64,000 nucleotides of DNA. Source: Plasmopara viticola (Eukaryota; Oomycota; Peronosporomycetes; Peronosporales; Peronosporaceae). How positions within the stretch are numbered: the stretch's first letter is position 1; every line of letters begins with the position of its first letter. The notes under the pieces were generated by a model. That model was not told the DNA's origin. It made no database searches and saw only the letters and a list, made by a program, of their open reading frames with translations. This document shows positions 45,832 through 57,232 of this stretch, piece by piece. The stretch is taken from NCBI GenBank assembly GCA_001695595.3, contig MBPM02000075.1, positions 248,001-312,000 on the forward strand, in the 5' to 3' direction. Both the position numbers and the translations under genes were made by a program.

Positions 45832-45885
45832 CAATCGGTGAAGGACTTTAAATGTGATTATGGAAGAAATTAGAACGGCGACTCG

Positions 45886-46128
45886 ATGCTTCTTTGCATG
45901 GTGACAAATGATGGTCTACCGAGTCCTGTTGCGATTGCGTCTCATCTTTTCCGACGAGAACACGATTGCCTCAAATGTGGTTTTGTGCAAATGGAGGATA
46001 TTGACGATGTGAGAAACGGATTGCTGTTGTTCGAACCGATCGCAAGCGCCTTCGATGGCCTCGACATTACGTTCCTAGTCGACAAGCACGATCAGTTCCC
46101 ATTTAAAATTTTTAATCCAACGATCTAA
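45886..46128 (+). pseudogene. HNH-nuclease-like tail, copy 1
   Basis: An 80-codon frame with REHDCLKCGFVQMEDIDDV and NGLLLFEPIASAFDG, then FKIFNPTI before the stop. The NGLLL..PI..AFD pattern matches the last part of HNH-type domains found in oomycete and fungal proteins, including some CRN C termini. The upstream part with the catalytic His pair is not seen, and the frame lacks the N-terminal portion present in the copy at 62702. It follows the HVLVVVP module by about 55 bases, the place expected for a CRN C-terminal domain. Confidence 0.45.
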
Positions 46129-46139
46129 ACGCAGCTGCT

Positions 46140-48570
46140 CGTGGACAATTTGACCCAACATCAATAATGTTATGTGAAACCCATGACCGAAAAGGAAGAG
46201 ATTGTTCCTCGCTGTGGGCCAAATGACCTCCAAGTGGTTTTACAAACTGCGATCCAATTTTTTTATTTCGGTACTGGCCAAAGGTGATCTTGGAGGTGAC
46301 TCAGGTGATCGAACTTTTTGTCTCCTAGTTCGGTGTCGCTTGTTTTTAGTTGACAATTTTATTAATGTTGTATCGTCTTCTATTAAAGCAGGAGCTATGA
46401 TGGACAACAGTTCATTGTTCGTCCACGACAATGACAACTATATGACAAGCAGCCTCAATCTGTTTTTGGTGAATGAAGATTTGAAAACAATCTATTTCAG
46501 TGCCGCCCTCGTTGCAAATTGGCAGTGCGTTTACAACTTGTGGGTGTGATTGGGCCAAGCGCACATGCGTTTTGACCATTTCCTACCGTGAGCATATTGT
46601 CAAGACACTTTGGCGCTTCCGTCTCTAGGACTGACTAACTGTCAGTGGAGGCCAAGGCTTTGCCACTGCGATGCGCAATGAGGCACGAATTCTTCAGACG
46701 CTTGACCACTTTCATCGGATAGATTCAATTTCAGACTTGCACCGTGCTTACAGCGAAGCGTTCTTTCCGCCGCCCATTATTAGATTGAGTGCAAGTCGAC
46801 TGCCAGCGGAATTGCCTGTCGATGTCGCAGCAATTTTCCTAGTGTGCGTACGGACAGTGACTACTCAGCGACCAGCAGACTATCGGAATCTTTCGGCGCT
46901 TGCCTTGATTGAAATGCACAGTACCACACTGCTAGATTACGGTAAACAGGAAGTGCCTCAAGTAAATGTGAATGGAGGACACGTCCACTAATTTTGTGTG
47001 CAACCCATGGCTGAACAGGAAGGGATTGTTTTCTCGCTGTAGGCCAATTAACCACCGAGTGGTTTTACAAATTGCAATAATTTTTTTTTATTCGGTACAA
47101 GCCAAAGGTGATCTCGGAGTTGACACAGGTGATTGAACTTTTTGTCTCCTACTTCGGTGTCGGTTGTTTTTTGTTGCCAGTTTTATAAAAGCTGCATCGT
47201 CTTCTATTAAAGCAGGAGCTATGATGGACAACAGTCCATTGTTCGGCCACAGCAATGACAACTATATGACAAGCAGCCTCAATCTGATTATGGTGAATGA
47301 AGATTTGAAAACAATCTATTTCAGTGCCGCCCTCGTTGCAAATTGGCAGTGCGTTTACAACTTGTGGGTGTGATTGGGCCAAGCGCGCATGCTTTTTGAC
47401 CATTTCCTACTGTGATCAAATTGTCAAGACACTTTGGCGCTTTTGTCTTTAGGACTGACTAAGTGTCAGTGGAGTCCACGTCCTTGCCATTGCGATGCGC
47501 AATGAGGCACAAATTCTTCAGACGCTTGACCACTTCCATCGGGTACATTCAATTTCAGGCTTGCACCGTGTTTACAGTAAAGTGTTCTGTCCGCCGCCCA
47601 CTATTAGTTTGAGTGCAAGTCGACTTCTAGCGGAATTGCCTGTCGATGTCGCAGCAATTTTCCTAGTGTGCGTATGGGCAGTAACTAAACAGTGACCAGC
47701 AGACTTTCGAAATCTTTCGGCGCATGCCTTGATTGAAATGCACAGTACCACACTGCTAGATTACGGTAAGGAGGAAGTGCCTCAAGCAAATGTGAATGGC
47801 GGACACGTCCACTTATGTTGTGTGCAACCCATGGCTGAACAGGAAGGGATTGTTTTCTCGCTTTGGGCCAAAGACCACCAAGTGTTTTTACCAATTGCCA
47901 TCCAATTTTTATATTTCGGTACGAGCCAAAGGTGAAATCGGAGGTGACTCAGGTGATCGAAATTTTGACTCCTATTCGGTGTCGGCTGTTTTTTGTTGCC
48001 AGTTTTATAAATGTTGCAACGTCTTCTATTAAAGCAGGAGCTGTGATGGATAACAGTCGATTGTTCGGTCACGACAATGACAACTATATGACAAGCAGCC
48101 TCAATCTGATTATGGTAAATGAAGATTTAAAAACAATCTATTTTAATGCCGCCCTCGTTGCAAGTCGGCAGTGCATTTATAACTTGTGGGTGTGATTGGG
48201 CCAAGCGCACATGCTTTTTGACCATTTCCTACCGTGAGCATATTGTCAAGACACTTTGGCGCTCCCGTTTTTAGGACTGACTAACTGTCAGTGGAGATTA
48301 AGTCCTTGCCACTGCGATACGCAATGGTGTACAAATTCTTCAGACGCTCGACCACTTTCATCAAATAGATTCAATTTCAGACTTGCACCGTGCTTACAAC
48401 GAAGTGTTCTTTCCGCCGCCCATTATTAGATTGAGTGCAAGTCGACTGCCAGCGGAATTGCCTGTCGATGTCGCAGCAATTTTTCTAGTGTGCGAATGGA
48501 CAGTGACTGCTTAGCGACCAGCAGGCTTTCGGTTTCTTTCGGCGCTTGCCTTGATTGTAATGCACAGTAA
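46140..48570 (+). repeat. Inverted 800-bp array, about three units
   Basis: The anchor in reverse (TTTTGACCATTTCCTAC) is at about 46575, 47395 and 48214, so three units lie opposite in orientation to the main array. One of them has an intact 106-codon frame (46671-46991, MRNEARILQTLDHFHRIDS). Confidence 0.85.
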
Positions 48571-48743
48571 CACAGTGAACGTGTCCGCCATTTACATTTG
48601 CTTGAGGCAATTCCTCTTTACCGTAATCTAGCAGTGTGTTACTGTGCATTCCAAACAAGGCAAGCTCCGAACGATACCGAAAGTCTGCTGGTCGCTGAGT
48701 AGTCACTGTCCGTACGCACACAAGGAAAATTGCTGCGACAAGT
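48455..48743. repeat. Foldback joint at the end of the inverted array
   Basis: 48455-48570 and the reverse complement of 48625-48743 are the same part of the unit (TTGCTGCGACA to the GTGCATT region), with a spacer of about 55 bases between them. The array direction therefore flips inside one unit. Such joints are typical of replication- or break-induced inverted duplication. Confidence 0.75.
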
Positions 48744-49050
48744 TTTCCAAGCAGGTAAATACTACGTCCTTCTAGGCGCCGTTTGTACCATCAAGCCCAA
48801 TTGGCCAGAACAAAGGCGATTTCCCAAGGATGGGTATAACTCCGATGACACTCGTCAGAAGGCTTCACACTGGAAGAAAAGATGAAAGTGCTATTTCCTG
48901 GCATTATGAACATTTCCAAAAGTCCGCCATAGCGACTTTAATCACATTATCGTGGACGGTGATAGGACTGTTTGCTGTCCGGGTCGATCTCATTGAGACA
49001 CGTGTTGTTGGATAGAAGCGGCGCGGAAGTTGTGACTCGTTGAACAAAGA
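48744..49050. other. Unique spacer between the inverted array and the right arm
   Basis: A plus-strand frame (48830-49015) is open but unrecognised. The sequence has no match elsewhere in the window that I could find. Confidence 0.4.
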
Positions 49051-49059
49051 CACCCGGAA

Positions 49060-49170
49060 GGCTTTTTGCACATGCTTCCGTTGTTGTGGATCAAGAACCG
49101 AAGTCCTTCAAAGACAACTTTAAGCCAAACAAAGGGGATTCACGCGTCGGTGGTGATCCTACTAATTAAT
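49060..49170 (+). pseudogene. CRN N-terminal domain remnant (right arm)
   Basis: Neighbouring frames give MLPLLWIKN and then KSFKDNFKPNKGD. These match LLWIKNPTNFGEKFESNEG before the HVLVVVP motif of copy 4. The motif itself is blurred here by frameshifts. It is a third kind of CRN-derived fragment, independent of the His/Tyr-rich gene context. Confidence 0.45.
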
Positions 49171-49807
49171 GTAATATAAGTATTGGAGTGCATAATCCAC
49201 AAGCTACTTCGCGTTACTGTTGCTACCGTACATGGTTGGAGAATGTGGTATGCTTGAAACAAGTAAATCGTTTATTAATTATGACTACTCAGTAAGCCAG
49301 TGCAAGACGTCCTGCAGCTGGTGCGAAATATTTCGCAGTAGAAATGGTGTTGCAGGACCCCCCTTGGTCTATCACGCTATTCGATCTGCGTGATTGTTTG
49401 TCACGAAGGCGAGGGGCTGGCTAAAGCTTAAGCAGATAATTAAATGCTTCATAATTTGGATTCCTGTCACCCATTCATTTGTAAAATAGATGTCTGGGGA
49501 ATTTGCGCAATACGCTGAAGTCGAAGAATGCATCATACATGCTTCTCCCTGTGACGATAGTACAAAAAGAGCTGCATGTAATCCTCATAGAGAGCTCCGA
49601 TTTAGTCGTAAATAAAGAGGAATGGGATCATATCAAAAGCTTAGGCTGATTATACTCCTATTATTTGTACCAATTTGATGCTTCTGTGCCGTGTGCATAT
49701 ATACCGGACTTTAAACTTCTTGTTGAGAAGGCACGAATTAAACACGAGTTTTAGCAGCATCATCTACGCGTACAGTGATCAAATTATCAGAATACTGCGT
49801 CATGATG

Positions 49808-50251
49808 TTAACAATACTGGTCGACAACTTGGCCAATGTAAGGTAAGAAGATGTACGTTTGTATACCGTGAGAAACTATACATTTAGATGTGATGTAGCT
49901 AAAGAAACTTGTCGATTGAAAATTTGACCCAAACACAGCACTTTCAGGTCTGCTAAACGGTCTTAATGTCTTGATCGAATAGGGATTCCTAAGATTGGAA
50001 CATGTTTTACAAAACATTTCATCTTTCTTGGTGTGTCGAATGTCAGGGATGAAATTCCTTAATAAACTATCCAAGCTCGAAATGTCCAAGTCAATCATGA
50101 TGAAGGAAATGCTTGCTCTTTCATCCCCATACATTTGGTTTGTGTGAAGCAATGCATCATCCACAGCCGTTAAATGCGTGCAGTAGAGACCGCATTTAAT
50201 GACCATACATTCTTCTTCCTTTGTTAAAGTAAGTAAAGTGATTAGACGCAT
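49808..50251 (-). CDS. Hypothetical protein, 147 codons, right arm only
   Basis: An ATG-initiated frame beginning MRLITLLTLTKEEECMVIKC, with five cysteines in the first 90 residues and a C terminus rich in aromatics. It has no recognised domain and no convincing signal peptide. The left-arm counterpart near 30472 has an early stop, so either this copy is the surviving one or the frame is fortuitous. Because the arm is otherwise full of relics, it may be an exon of a decayed gene. Confidence 0.3.
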   Translation of the reverse strand: MRLITLLTLTKEEECMVIKCGLYCTHLTAVDDALLHTNQMYGDERASISFIMIDLDISSLDSLLRNFIPDIRHTKKDEMFCKTCSNLRNPYSIKTLRPFSRPESAVFGSNFQSTSFFSYITSKCIVSHGIQTYIFLPYIGQVVDQYC

Positions 50252-52531
50252 CTCTGTTCGCCATTATCCCTACGCGAAAGCCATACCTTTTTGCGAATGT
50301 TCGCAATTTACACTGCTTTTCTCTCGTCAGACATCTATCCTGTCGACCGATACCTCGTCGTGCGTGTGATGGGCAAGCTTGGTCCCGTCTACATCCATCA
50401 CTCAGTAAAAGGAAGCGACTTCATACATGCACTGATTGCATCAGACAAATGCAGCTGCGTTGTAGCAATACCTTAATCAGAACCGTCTATTTTAGCAAGT
50501 TTCGGCTTAACTTTGCTGCATAATTGGTTCTTTTGGAATTAGCAGTCGTTCTTTTTGTCGGTGAAATTCAAGCACGACGTTATTCTCAAGCAGCCGAGCT
50601 AGTACTTTTGATGGATATGGCATTGCTGAAATCTGAAGTTTTGTTAAAATCAACAAAATCGTTTTTGCATCAGAATAACATGCGTCGTAGCACTGTCGAT
50701 GATTGAGTATGTCTACTCTTTCATTAGAATTGATGTAGTAAAGCTTGATAAACATTGCGGCGTAGTATCGCAGTCATTTAAATTAAAATGTCTTGAAGCT
50801 AGCCTTAAAGTAAAGACTTGGTTTCTCCCTTCTGGACTTAACATATTTTTGCTAAGGCGGTGAAGCTTGCAACGAAACCAAATTGCTCGATAAGCCTGGT
50901 CAACCATAGTGCACTTAAACCATTTGTCATTCGAGTCGTGCACAATACGTATAACTTATTTACAACTTATCATCACGCTGGCGCTTGCCGTTCTGTCACT
51001 ACGCAAAGTAATGCTCGTAACGACTTGTGCTACCATAACTCATTGCTGATATCGGTATTTGTATAGTGTAATTGATGGTATAGTCGCTCATCATGGTCAC
51101 GTTGGAGTCGCAAGATCTGCTCTTTACCGAGTAGCAGCCTAGCCACACATTTGTCGGACGTGTGGTGTGTTAGACGTCGATAGTGCTAAGTCACAATCCA
51201 CTATGATGGATGATACGAAAAGACTGTATGATAAATTGCTGAGGTGGTAGAAAGCTAAACTGTGTTTTTTGTTCTACGCTTCTTGTCCAAGCATACATTT
51301 GCCGGTCGGTATACACCATACACCTTACGGTACGATGGAAGCCGTGTAGTTTGTGTTACGGCAAAGAGAGTTCTACGACTTTATAGCAATCCTCAAGAAG
51401 AATATTGTTCCAGTCAGCTTATTTGTCATAATATCTGATATCTTGAAAAGCAGTACTCAACCCATAGTTTACAGAAGCAGTATTTAGACTAAGAGGTTTC
51501 GCTTGATTTGCTGTGAACAGCTTGAGGACCGGGCACGATAATCACCTACAGCGAATCACTACAGGCATCGAGAGGTTTGCGATATGCGCATCTTGTGGTA
51601 CTGTTGATACCGCTTTTCATATCGGCTGTTTAACAGTGCTATCATTACTGGCAGTCTGTCAATATTTTGCTACGCACAAGGTCTTCTCTAAGGTTCCTTT
51701 GCAACACTGTTATGGCCAGCGAACTATGGGTTTGCGAATAGAGTAGTGGCGTATTTGGAAGCGGCAGACCTTTTAAGTCGGTTTTTGAGTAAGCAAAGCA
51801 TGACTTTCTCTCTTGCTGGAGATTGGAGCAAGAAAAAGCTAATGGCGGGACCATTTGTGCTACCTATAGCAATTACTTCCCAAATTTTGTACCATGCGTT
51901 TCAATGCTCTCTCTTTTGGTAAAAGGGTGAAGATGTCCTTCCTGAGGAGCTCAAGTACGTTCGAATGCTCCAAATTATGGGCGCTTATAAACTCCTCCGC
52001 GAGCGCGACAAATTTTCATTACATATGCTTGCAAGTTGCTGAATGGGTTGCATGTACCACAATATAGAATTTGGGGCCTCTATTGATGATATAGCGATAT
52101 ATTCTGAAAATCTTTCTGTTCTATTACAGGATTGAAAAGCTACGATCATAAACTTCAAGCGAGCTAAACTTTTTTACTTTACTAGAATCTAAAGCGTACA
52201 TTTGCTATTAAAGTGCATTCGACAAATATTAAACTAACAAATTTCGCAGATTTTGTTAAAATCTGCAATTTACCAAATACCAAATTTAGAATTACATTAT
52301 CAGTGCTAAAGCATACACTAACACATTGCATTCGCCGCTCACTATGTTTCAAGATGCGTAGAATTAACGATAGCGTTATTGGGGTTTAAAATGTACGTAT
52401 TACATAGAATTAGCAACTACTTTTGATAGATCGTATGCAATAAAATTCACAAAAACGCTTGTAACACACCTTGTGCAAGTATTATAATTGCGATCAAGAC
52501 AGTGAACTCGAGGCTATTTCTGGTCAAGACA

Positions 52532-52867
52532 TTATCGAATTGGAGATAGGAAGGCACAACTTCCGGTTCCTAAAGTAATAAACGCTGGTAAATATTTATT
52601 GTCGCACAATTCGTCATACTTCCTATATCCCAGTCCGATGATCGACTTGCCATTATCAAATAGTTGGACCTGATCAAATCCTTCGACTGGATTGTCGACA
52701 CGATCACAATATTTGACCATCTTACTAATGCCTGTATAGCTCCAAGGGTGATAAATGTATGATTTATAGATCAAATTGAAAGATATAACGCATGTAAAAG
52801 AGGCTTTTAACGGTCCCAACTTTCGTTTGTTCGCAACAAAGCCTTCGCAGCTGTCGTTTTTTTGCAA
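52532..52867 (-). pseudogene. Unidentified 111-codon frame in the right arm
   Basis: The frame ends FDQVQLFDNGKSIIGLGYRK and then DNKYLPAFITLGTGSCAFL. The matching left-arm sequence (about 27250-27560) keeps the same C-terminal part with conservative changes but has frameshifts upstream. Preservation of this part in both arms suggests it once was coding. The family is unknown. Confidence 0.35.
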
Positions 52868-53059
52868 TGGCCTTTGTTCTTATTAAGAAAACGGGTCCTG
52901 TCAATAATTCGCACATTTATGGACGCAAAATCTTTAACGGCCAACTTGTATTTGGCAATGCCTTGATCATTTCATGGCGGTTTACACGTTATAGCCTGAC
53001 GTCTGGCCATGTCAAATTATTTTTTTTATCAATCTTCTAAAAGTCTTCTACGGTTTCAG

Positions 53060-53870
53060 CTCACGCGCGATGCTTTCACGTAATTAAGACAATTTTCCGG
53101 GTCAGTAGAGCAATGTTTGATAAGGTATCCTCGAATTTGCTCCCACTTTTCGGGAAGTGAATCATGGCTTGCACCACGATCCGCAGTCCTTTTATCATCA
53201 ATAAAGACAAAATGAGCTTTCTTAAGAAAGCGATTTTCTCGTGATTACGTTGACAGAGTTTTCCGGGACTCTGCCGAACCGAGGGTCTTGCTTGAATAAG
53301 CGGCATCGTCAACAATCCTTCTTTGATGCTTTGTCCAGACGACCTTTAACTTGTTCTGCATTTCTCCATCTGTGTGACGCTATTGGTACAATCCGAGTAT
53401 TCAGGCCAACAACAGTGGAACATATCGGCTCTCGTAAGCTTTTCGAGGCCTATATCTCACGTTGAAACCCGACAAGGAAGAAGGTCTTAGCTTCGTAAAA
53501 GGAGGATAATGAAGTTTTCTTTGATGTTCCCGTCGTTTATCCCGTAAGCTTGGTCCGTTGGTTGATCCAACCTGACAGGTGGTAGGATAGGTGGTGTGCG
53601 CTGACACATAGTCTACTTTAGACTGCGCGCGGTGTACGCAACCGACTAGTTAGCTACTGTGTCGTTATAAGCACCCTTACTATACTGAGACTTGACTACT
53701 TCCGATAGCAGGTAAAACGCGGTCATGTTTTCCGCCCAAGCTCAACTTTGGGTCGACATGTAGCTTACGGTGTCTGTGTGGGACAAAACATTTGTTTACC
53801 ACAAGAACATTGGCCAATCGTGAAGTTTATAAAACTCTAATGCTTGAGCCTTTATTTTTACTTTCCTTGT
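53060..53870 (-). repeat. Block X, copy 3 (inverted)
   Basis: Reverse complement of 26230-27060, including a 79-codon frame (53315-53076). It joins the CAF-downstream segment on its right, as copies 2 and 4 do. Confidence 0.8.
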
Positions 53871-54270
53871 GATCTTTTTAGAATGAACACCCATTCTGAA
53901 GCTTCTATAGAAGTGGGTGCGAATCGGGCGCTATACCGGATCGAGTGTAGCACAAAATACTTATACGCTTTGTCTGATACATATTATACACTTACACCTT
54001 GCTGACTTTAGTGGATGATAAAAAACGTAAATAGAACGCGGCTGACCTACTACGCAAGTAGAGCATGGTCCAACTAATACGTGAACCATAGTTGCGCAAT
54101 TAGTAAAGCCCATCAAGCCGATTGCATTGTGCTTCCTACGATCGTATGCTTTTAGTAGTTAAAAAAAATCGGGCCGCCGACCTGGTCAAAATTTTTGGTC
54201 TTCTTCTAAACTTGCAACGAGTAGATCACAAAATTTTGACTGCGCATCAAATTGAGTGTGTCAAATGACG

Positions 54271-54696
54271 CTAAGTATCCAATCGATCGATCGTTTTTGA
54301 CCCAGTTTTCCTCCTAGCCAATAGACTACCAGTTTCATCAACGATTAACTTTTGGTATCGCATCAACTCTTTGAACTCAACGATCGATGCCTTCGAGCGC
54401 TGAATATAGTGGTCGTAAGCAATGGCTACGCGTCTACTAAATGTTGGTAAGAGAATGCATAATGACAACATGGACGACTTTTGGGCGTCAAGAATCAGCG
54501 CACCATTTCGACTTGCATGGAAAGTTGACCATGACACCATGATAAATATTAAAAAAATCTCTTTTTTTATTGCATTGAATAAATCAAGGAGGGCTATTGG
54601 AATACAGGGCGAAATATTTTGTAAAACAGCTTCACTGGCTTTTTTGTTAAAGTCGAAGAAAAATGTTTCTTTCACGTGAAAACAGCATACAACCAA
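54271..54696 (-). other. Unidentified frame downstream of CHAF1B copy 2
   Basis: 141 codons are open on the minus strand (GTG start), including AYDHYIQRSKASIVEFKELM. The same words occur in the direct copy at 57648-57929 and in degraded form at 26000-26100. The opposite strand is also open over 86 codons (LLNVGKRMHNDNMDDFWAS), so the coding strand is uncertain. Confidence 0.3.
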
Positions 54697-54998
54697 GGCT
54701 ACGATCGTGCCTCAAGAGGCTGCAAATGAACTCAAGCGCTAAGCTGCCTTTTGCCGCGATGTCCTTCATCTCACCCACGCGCCGCAACTTGATCTATTTG
54801 CCGGTACCTCCCGTTGTCAAAAGTGGCTTGTCAGATGTCGTTGCGGTTCCATTGTTTTGTCGTAGAAAGTTTGATGACAAAATAGCCTCATCGAGCCCCG
54901 TAGGGTCACAGTGTAGTCGAGTTCCGGGCATCGCCACGCGCACTGGCGGGACTTTGAGCTTCGACATGTCTGTTGACGATTCAAAGATTTTCAAAACC
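54690..54998 (-). pseudogene. CHAF1B: Truncated CHAF1B pseudogene, copy 2
   Basis: Its minus-strand frame starts MSKLKVPPVRVAMPGTRLHC and is collinear with copy 1, but it stops near 54794 within the first blade. Beyond the stop the GLSGHDRS-type second-blade start survives in another frame. The downstream segment (54696-54271) continues as in the other copies. Confidence 0.6.
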
Positions 54999-55847
54999 AC
55001 TTAAAGTCATAATCCCATGACTAGTAACGATCCTGAGTGTCTCAAAGCAAATTAGCCCTACTATCAAACTATTTGTATGTTCATGCAAAACACGCAAACA
55101 GCACATATTTTGTCACATGTAATAAAGACGAATCTGACTTGCTGACTGAAGTTTTGACACAATAAAAGCTGCAAATGCCGATTTAAACTTGTGCGGTACG
55201 ATTATAGAAATTGGTCGAACACTTAAAGGTTTCCAGTAAAACAAACTTCTTGTCCGTTCGCACTGAGAAGAAATTGCAGATAAAGTCTAGTTCTCAAACG
55301 TTGTCAAGATCACTGTGACGTATAGTATTCATTCAAATTAGCGACTGTAAAGAGGATGATTATAGATGACTAATGGTACGGTCACCCGAGACCATATAGT
55401 CGAGTAAAGTCGTATAGCCGTATGCTGTATGACCGAATCATAAAACACCGTTTGCACGTTAAATTTGTTGCTGTTAAGGCCATCTTCGGATTCAACAGCT
55501 GTGTAGCCTACAATAAAAACAGTTGCGGCGTCGTCCTTGAGCAAATTTACCGTCTTGGTAGCGATTTTTTGCATATAAGGCCGTGGTCTTCTGAAGACAA
55601 GTCCAATGCACGATGAACGTATATGATGAGAAAGCGATATTTGCACTGTAACCTATTCCACTCTTCTTACACACTCCTTGTCCCCCATCCCTACACTATT
55701 AAAAGCAGAAAAAAATAAAAATTCAATTTTGACAAGCCCCATCCGATGGTGTCGATGGGTAGAAAACACTGAAGCAAAAAACCATAACAATTTGAATCAT
55801 CAACATAATTACGGATGCAGAAATTCAACACATCATAAGTTTGGCGC

Positions 55848-56178
55848 TTGGAAAAGGTTGGGGTGACGCCCTCCTTCCAAGCGCGGGGGCTAAATGCTCG
55901 CGGGCTTCGGGCAGGTGCTCTCGGGCATCTGCAGGTCTCTAACGAGTCTCACCCTCGACGCGACGGTGTCCAGCACCGGGCGCCACCTGGGCTTTTAACA
56001 AGTCAGAGCTAACAAAATAATGGAAGACCCTCACGACCTCGGTGCTGGCTGCACTGCCCGCCGAACGAGACCCGACGTATGCGGACACCACTCTATACCG
56101 TGGACTAGCCATAGAGCCTAGCACGTGCATAACTTGGCAACGCGATAACGTAATACATTACATTACATTACATTACAT
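55848..56178 (+). mobile_element. Short LINE derivative, copy 2
   Basis: It has the same structure as 22651-22973 with the same internal deletion, and ends in (CATTA)n. It interrupts the right arm between CATCATAAGTT and CATATGTT, a probable imperfect target duplication. The left arm (about 24600-24660) has the uninterrupted sequence. Confidence 0.85.
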
Positions 56179-56660
56179 ATGTTCGGTCAGATGATTGGTC
56201 TTTATCATGATGCAACATAGATGTTAAAAAATAGCTAACACCAAGCGATGAAGTGATTTCACGTTACCATACCATACAGTCATTTAAGGCCATGCTCTTT
56301 ACAGTCGCTATTTTGAATGAATACTATACGTCACAGTGATCTTGACAACGTTTGAGAACTAGACTTTTTCTGCTTCAATGCAATTCCTTTTCAGTGCGAA
56401 CGGACAAGAAGTTTGTTTTACTGCAAACCTTTAAATGTTCGACCAACTTCCATTATCGTACTGCTTAATTTTTTAATCGGCATTTGCAGCCTAACTGTGT
56501 CAAAACTACAGTCTGCAAGTCAGCGTCGTCTTTAATACATGTACACAAAATATATGCTGTTTGCACGTTTTGCACGATAATATCAAATAGTTTGGTAATA
56601 CTCACTCTAGGGTCTAATTTCCTTTGGATTACTTAGGATCAGTGCTAGTAATGGGATGAT

Positions 56661-57130
56661 GGCTCTAGAAAGAAATTCATAAGAATCAATGCAATAAGCT
56701 TTAACCAACATGTGCAACGTACGTGCTTTACTAGATTTATCAAGCGTGTTTTCCAGTGTAGAAGGTCCAAGCTGCTTTTTGGCAAGGCGGCGTGCCCGAC
56801 GAGGAGTGAAAAGAAGCCTTAAAGAGGATTGATTTGGTCAAAGGTGTGGAAAGGTATGAAGGCGACTTTCACGTTTCCCCTCTACACTTCAAAAGAGAAG
56901 CTAGATACACTCTCGACTTTTCAGAAACCGACAATCCTACAGTTCGCGGTAGCTTATTTGTAGCTACCTAAAAACTAATAGGGGAATTTTATAAGTGCAT
57001 GGTCACAAAATTTTTGAAGTAGGTCATTGTGGGTTGACGTGCCATTGAGCCAGAACGACGCGAGATACTGGCGTGTCCTGACCAGTTGCATACAAAAGTA
57101 TGAAGAAAAACGCAAGCAGTTGGCGTGTGA
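56661..57130. other. Segment unique to the third block copy
   Basis: It is not present in the two arms. A short plus-strand coding-like stretch (YEEKRKQLACDKWLKYPW, about 57096-57150) is seen but not identified. A tRNA-like 5' half (TGGCTCAGTGGTAGAGC at about 57175) follows without a matching 3' half. Confidence 0.35.
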
Positions 57131-57232
57131 TAAATGGTTAAAGTATCCGTGGATTCCGATAGGTTGAGCCTGTGTGGCTCAGTGGTAGAGCATCTAGAGT
57201 GGCTTAGGAAAAACCTAAAATCTCCATTAGTC

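Larger units (their letters stand above)
49051..56265 (-). repeat. Right arm of the large inverted repeat
   Basis: It is the reverse-complement partner of 24540-31678, separated from it by about 17.4 kb. The arm is co-linear apart from lacking the SINE dimer, containing the LINE derivative at 55848-56178, and keeping a segment of about 330 bases (53880-54200) missing from the left arm. Confidence 0.85.

Noticed and set aside
57165..57205. tRNA gene
   Set aside because: Only a 5' half is present; no anticodon stem, B box or acceptor partner was found downstream.
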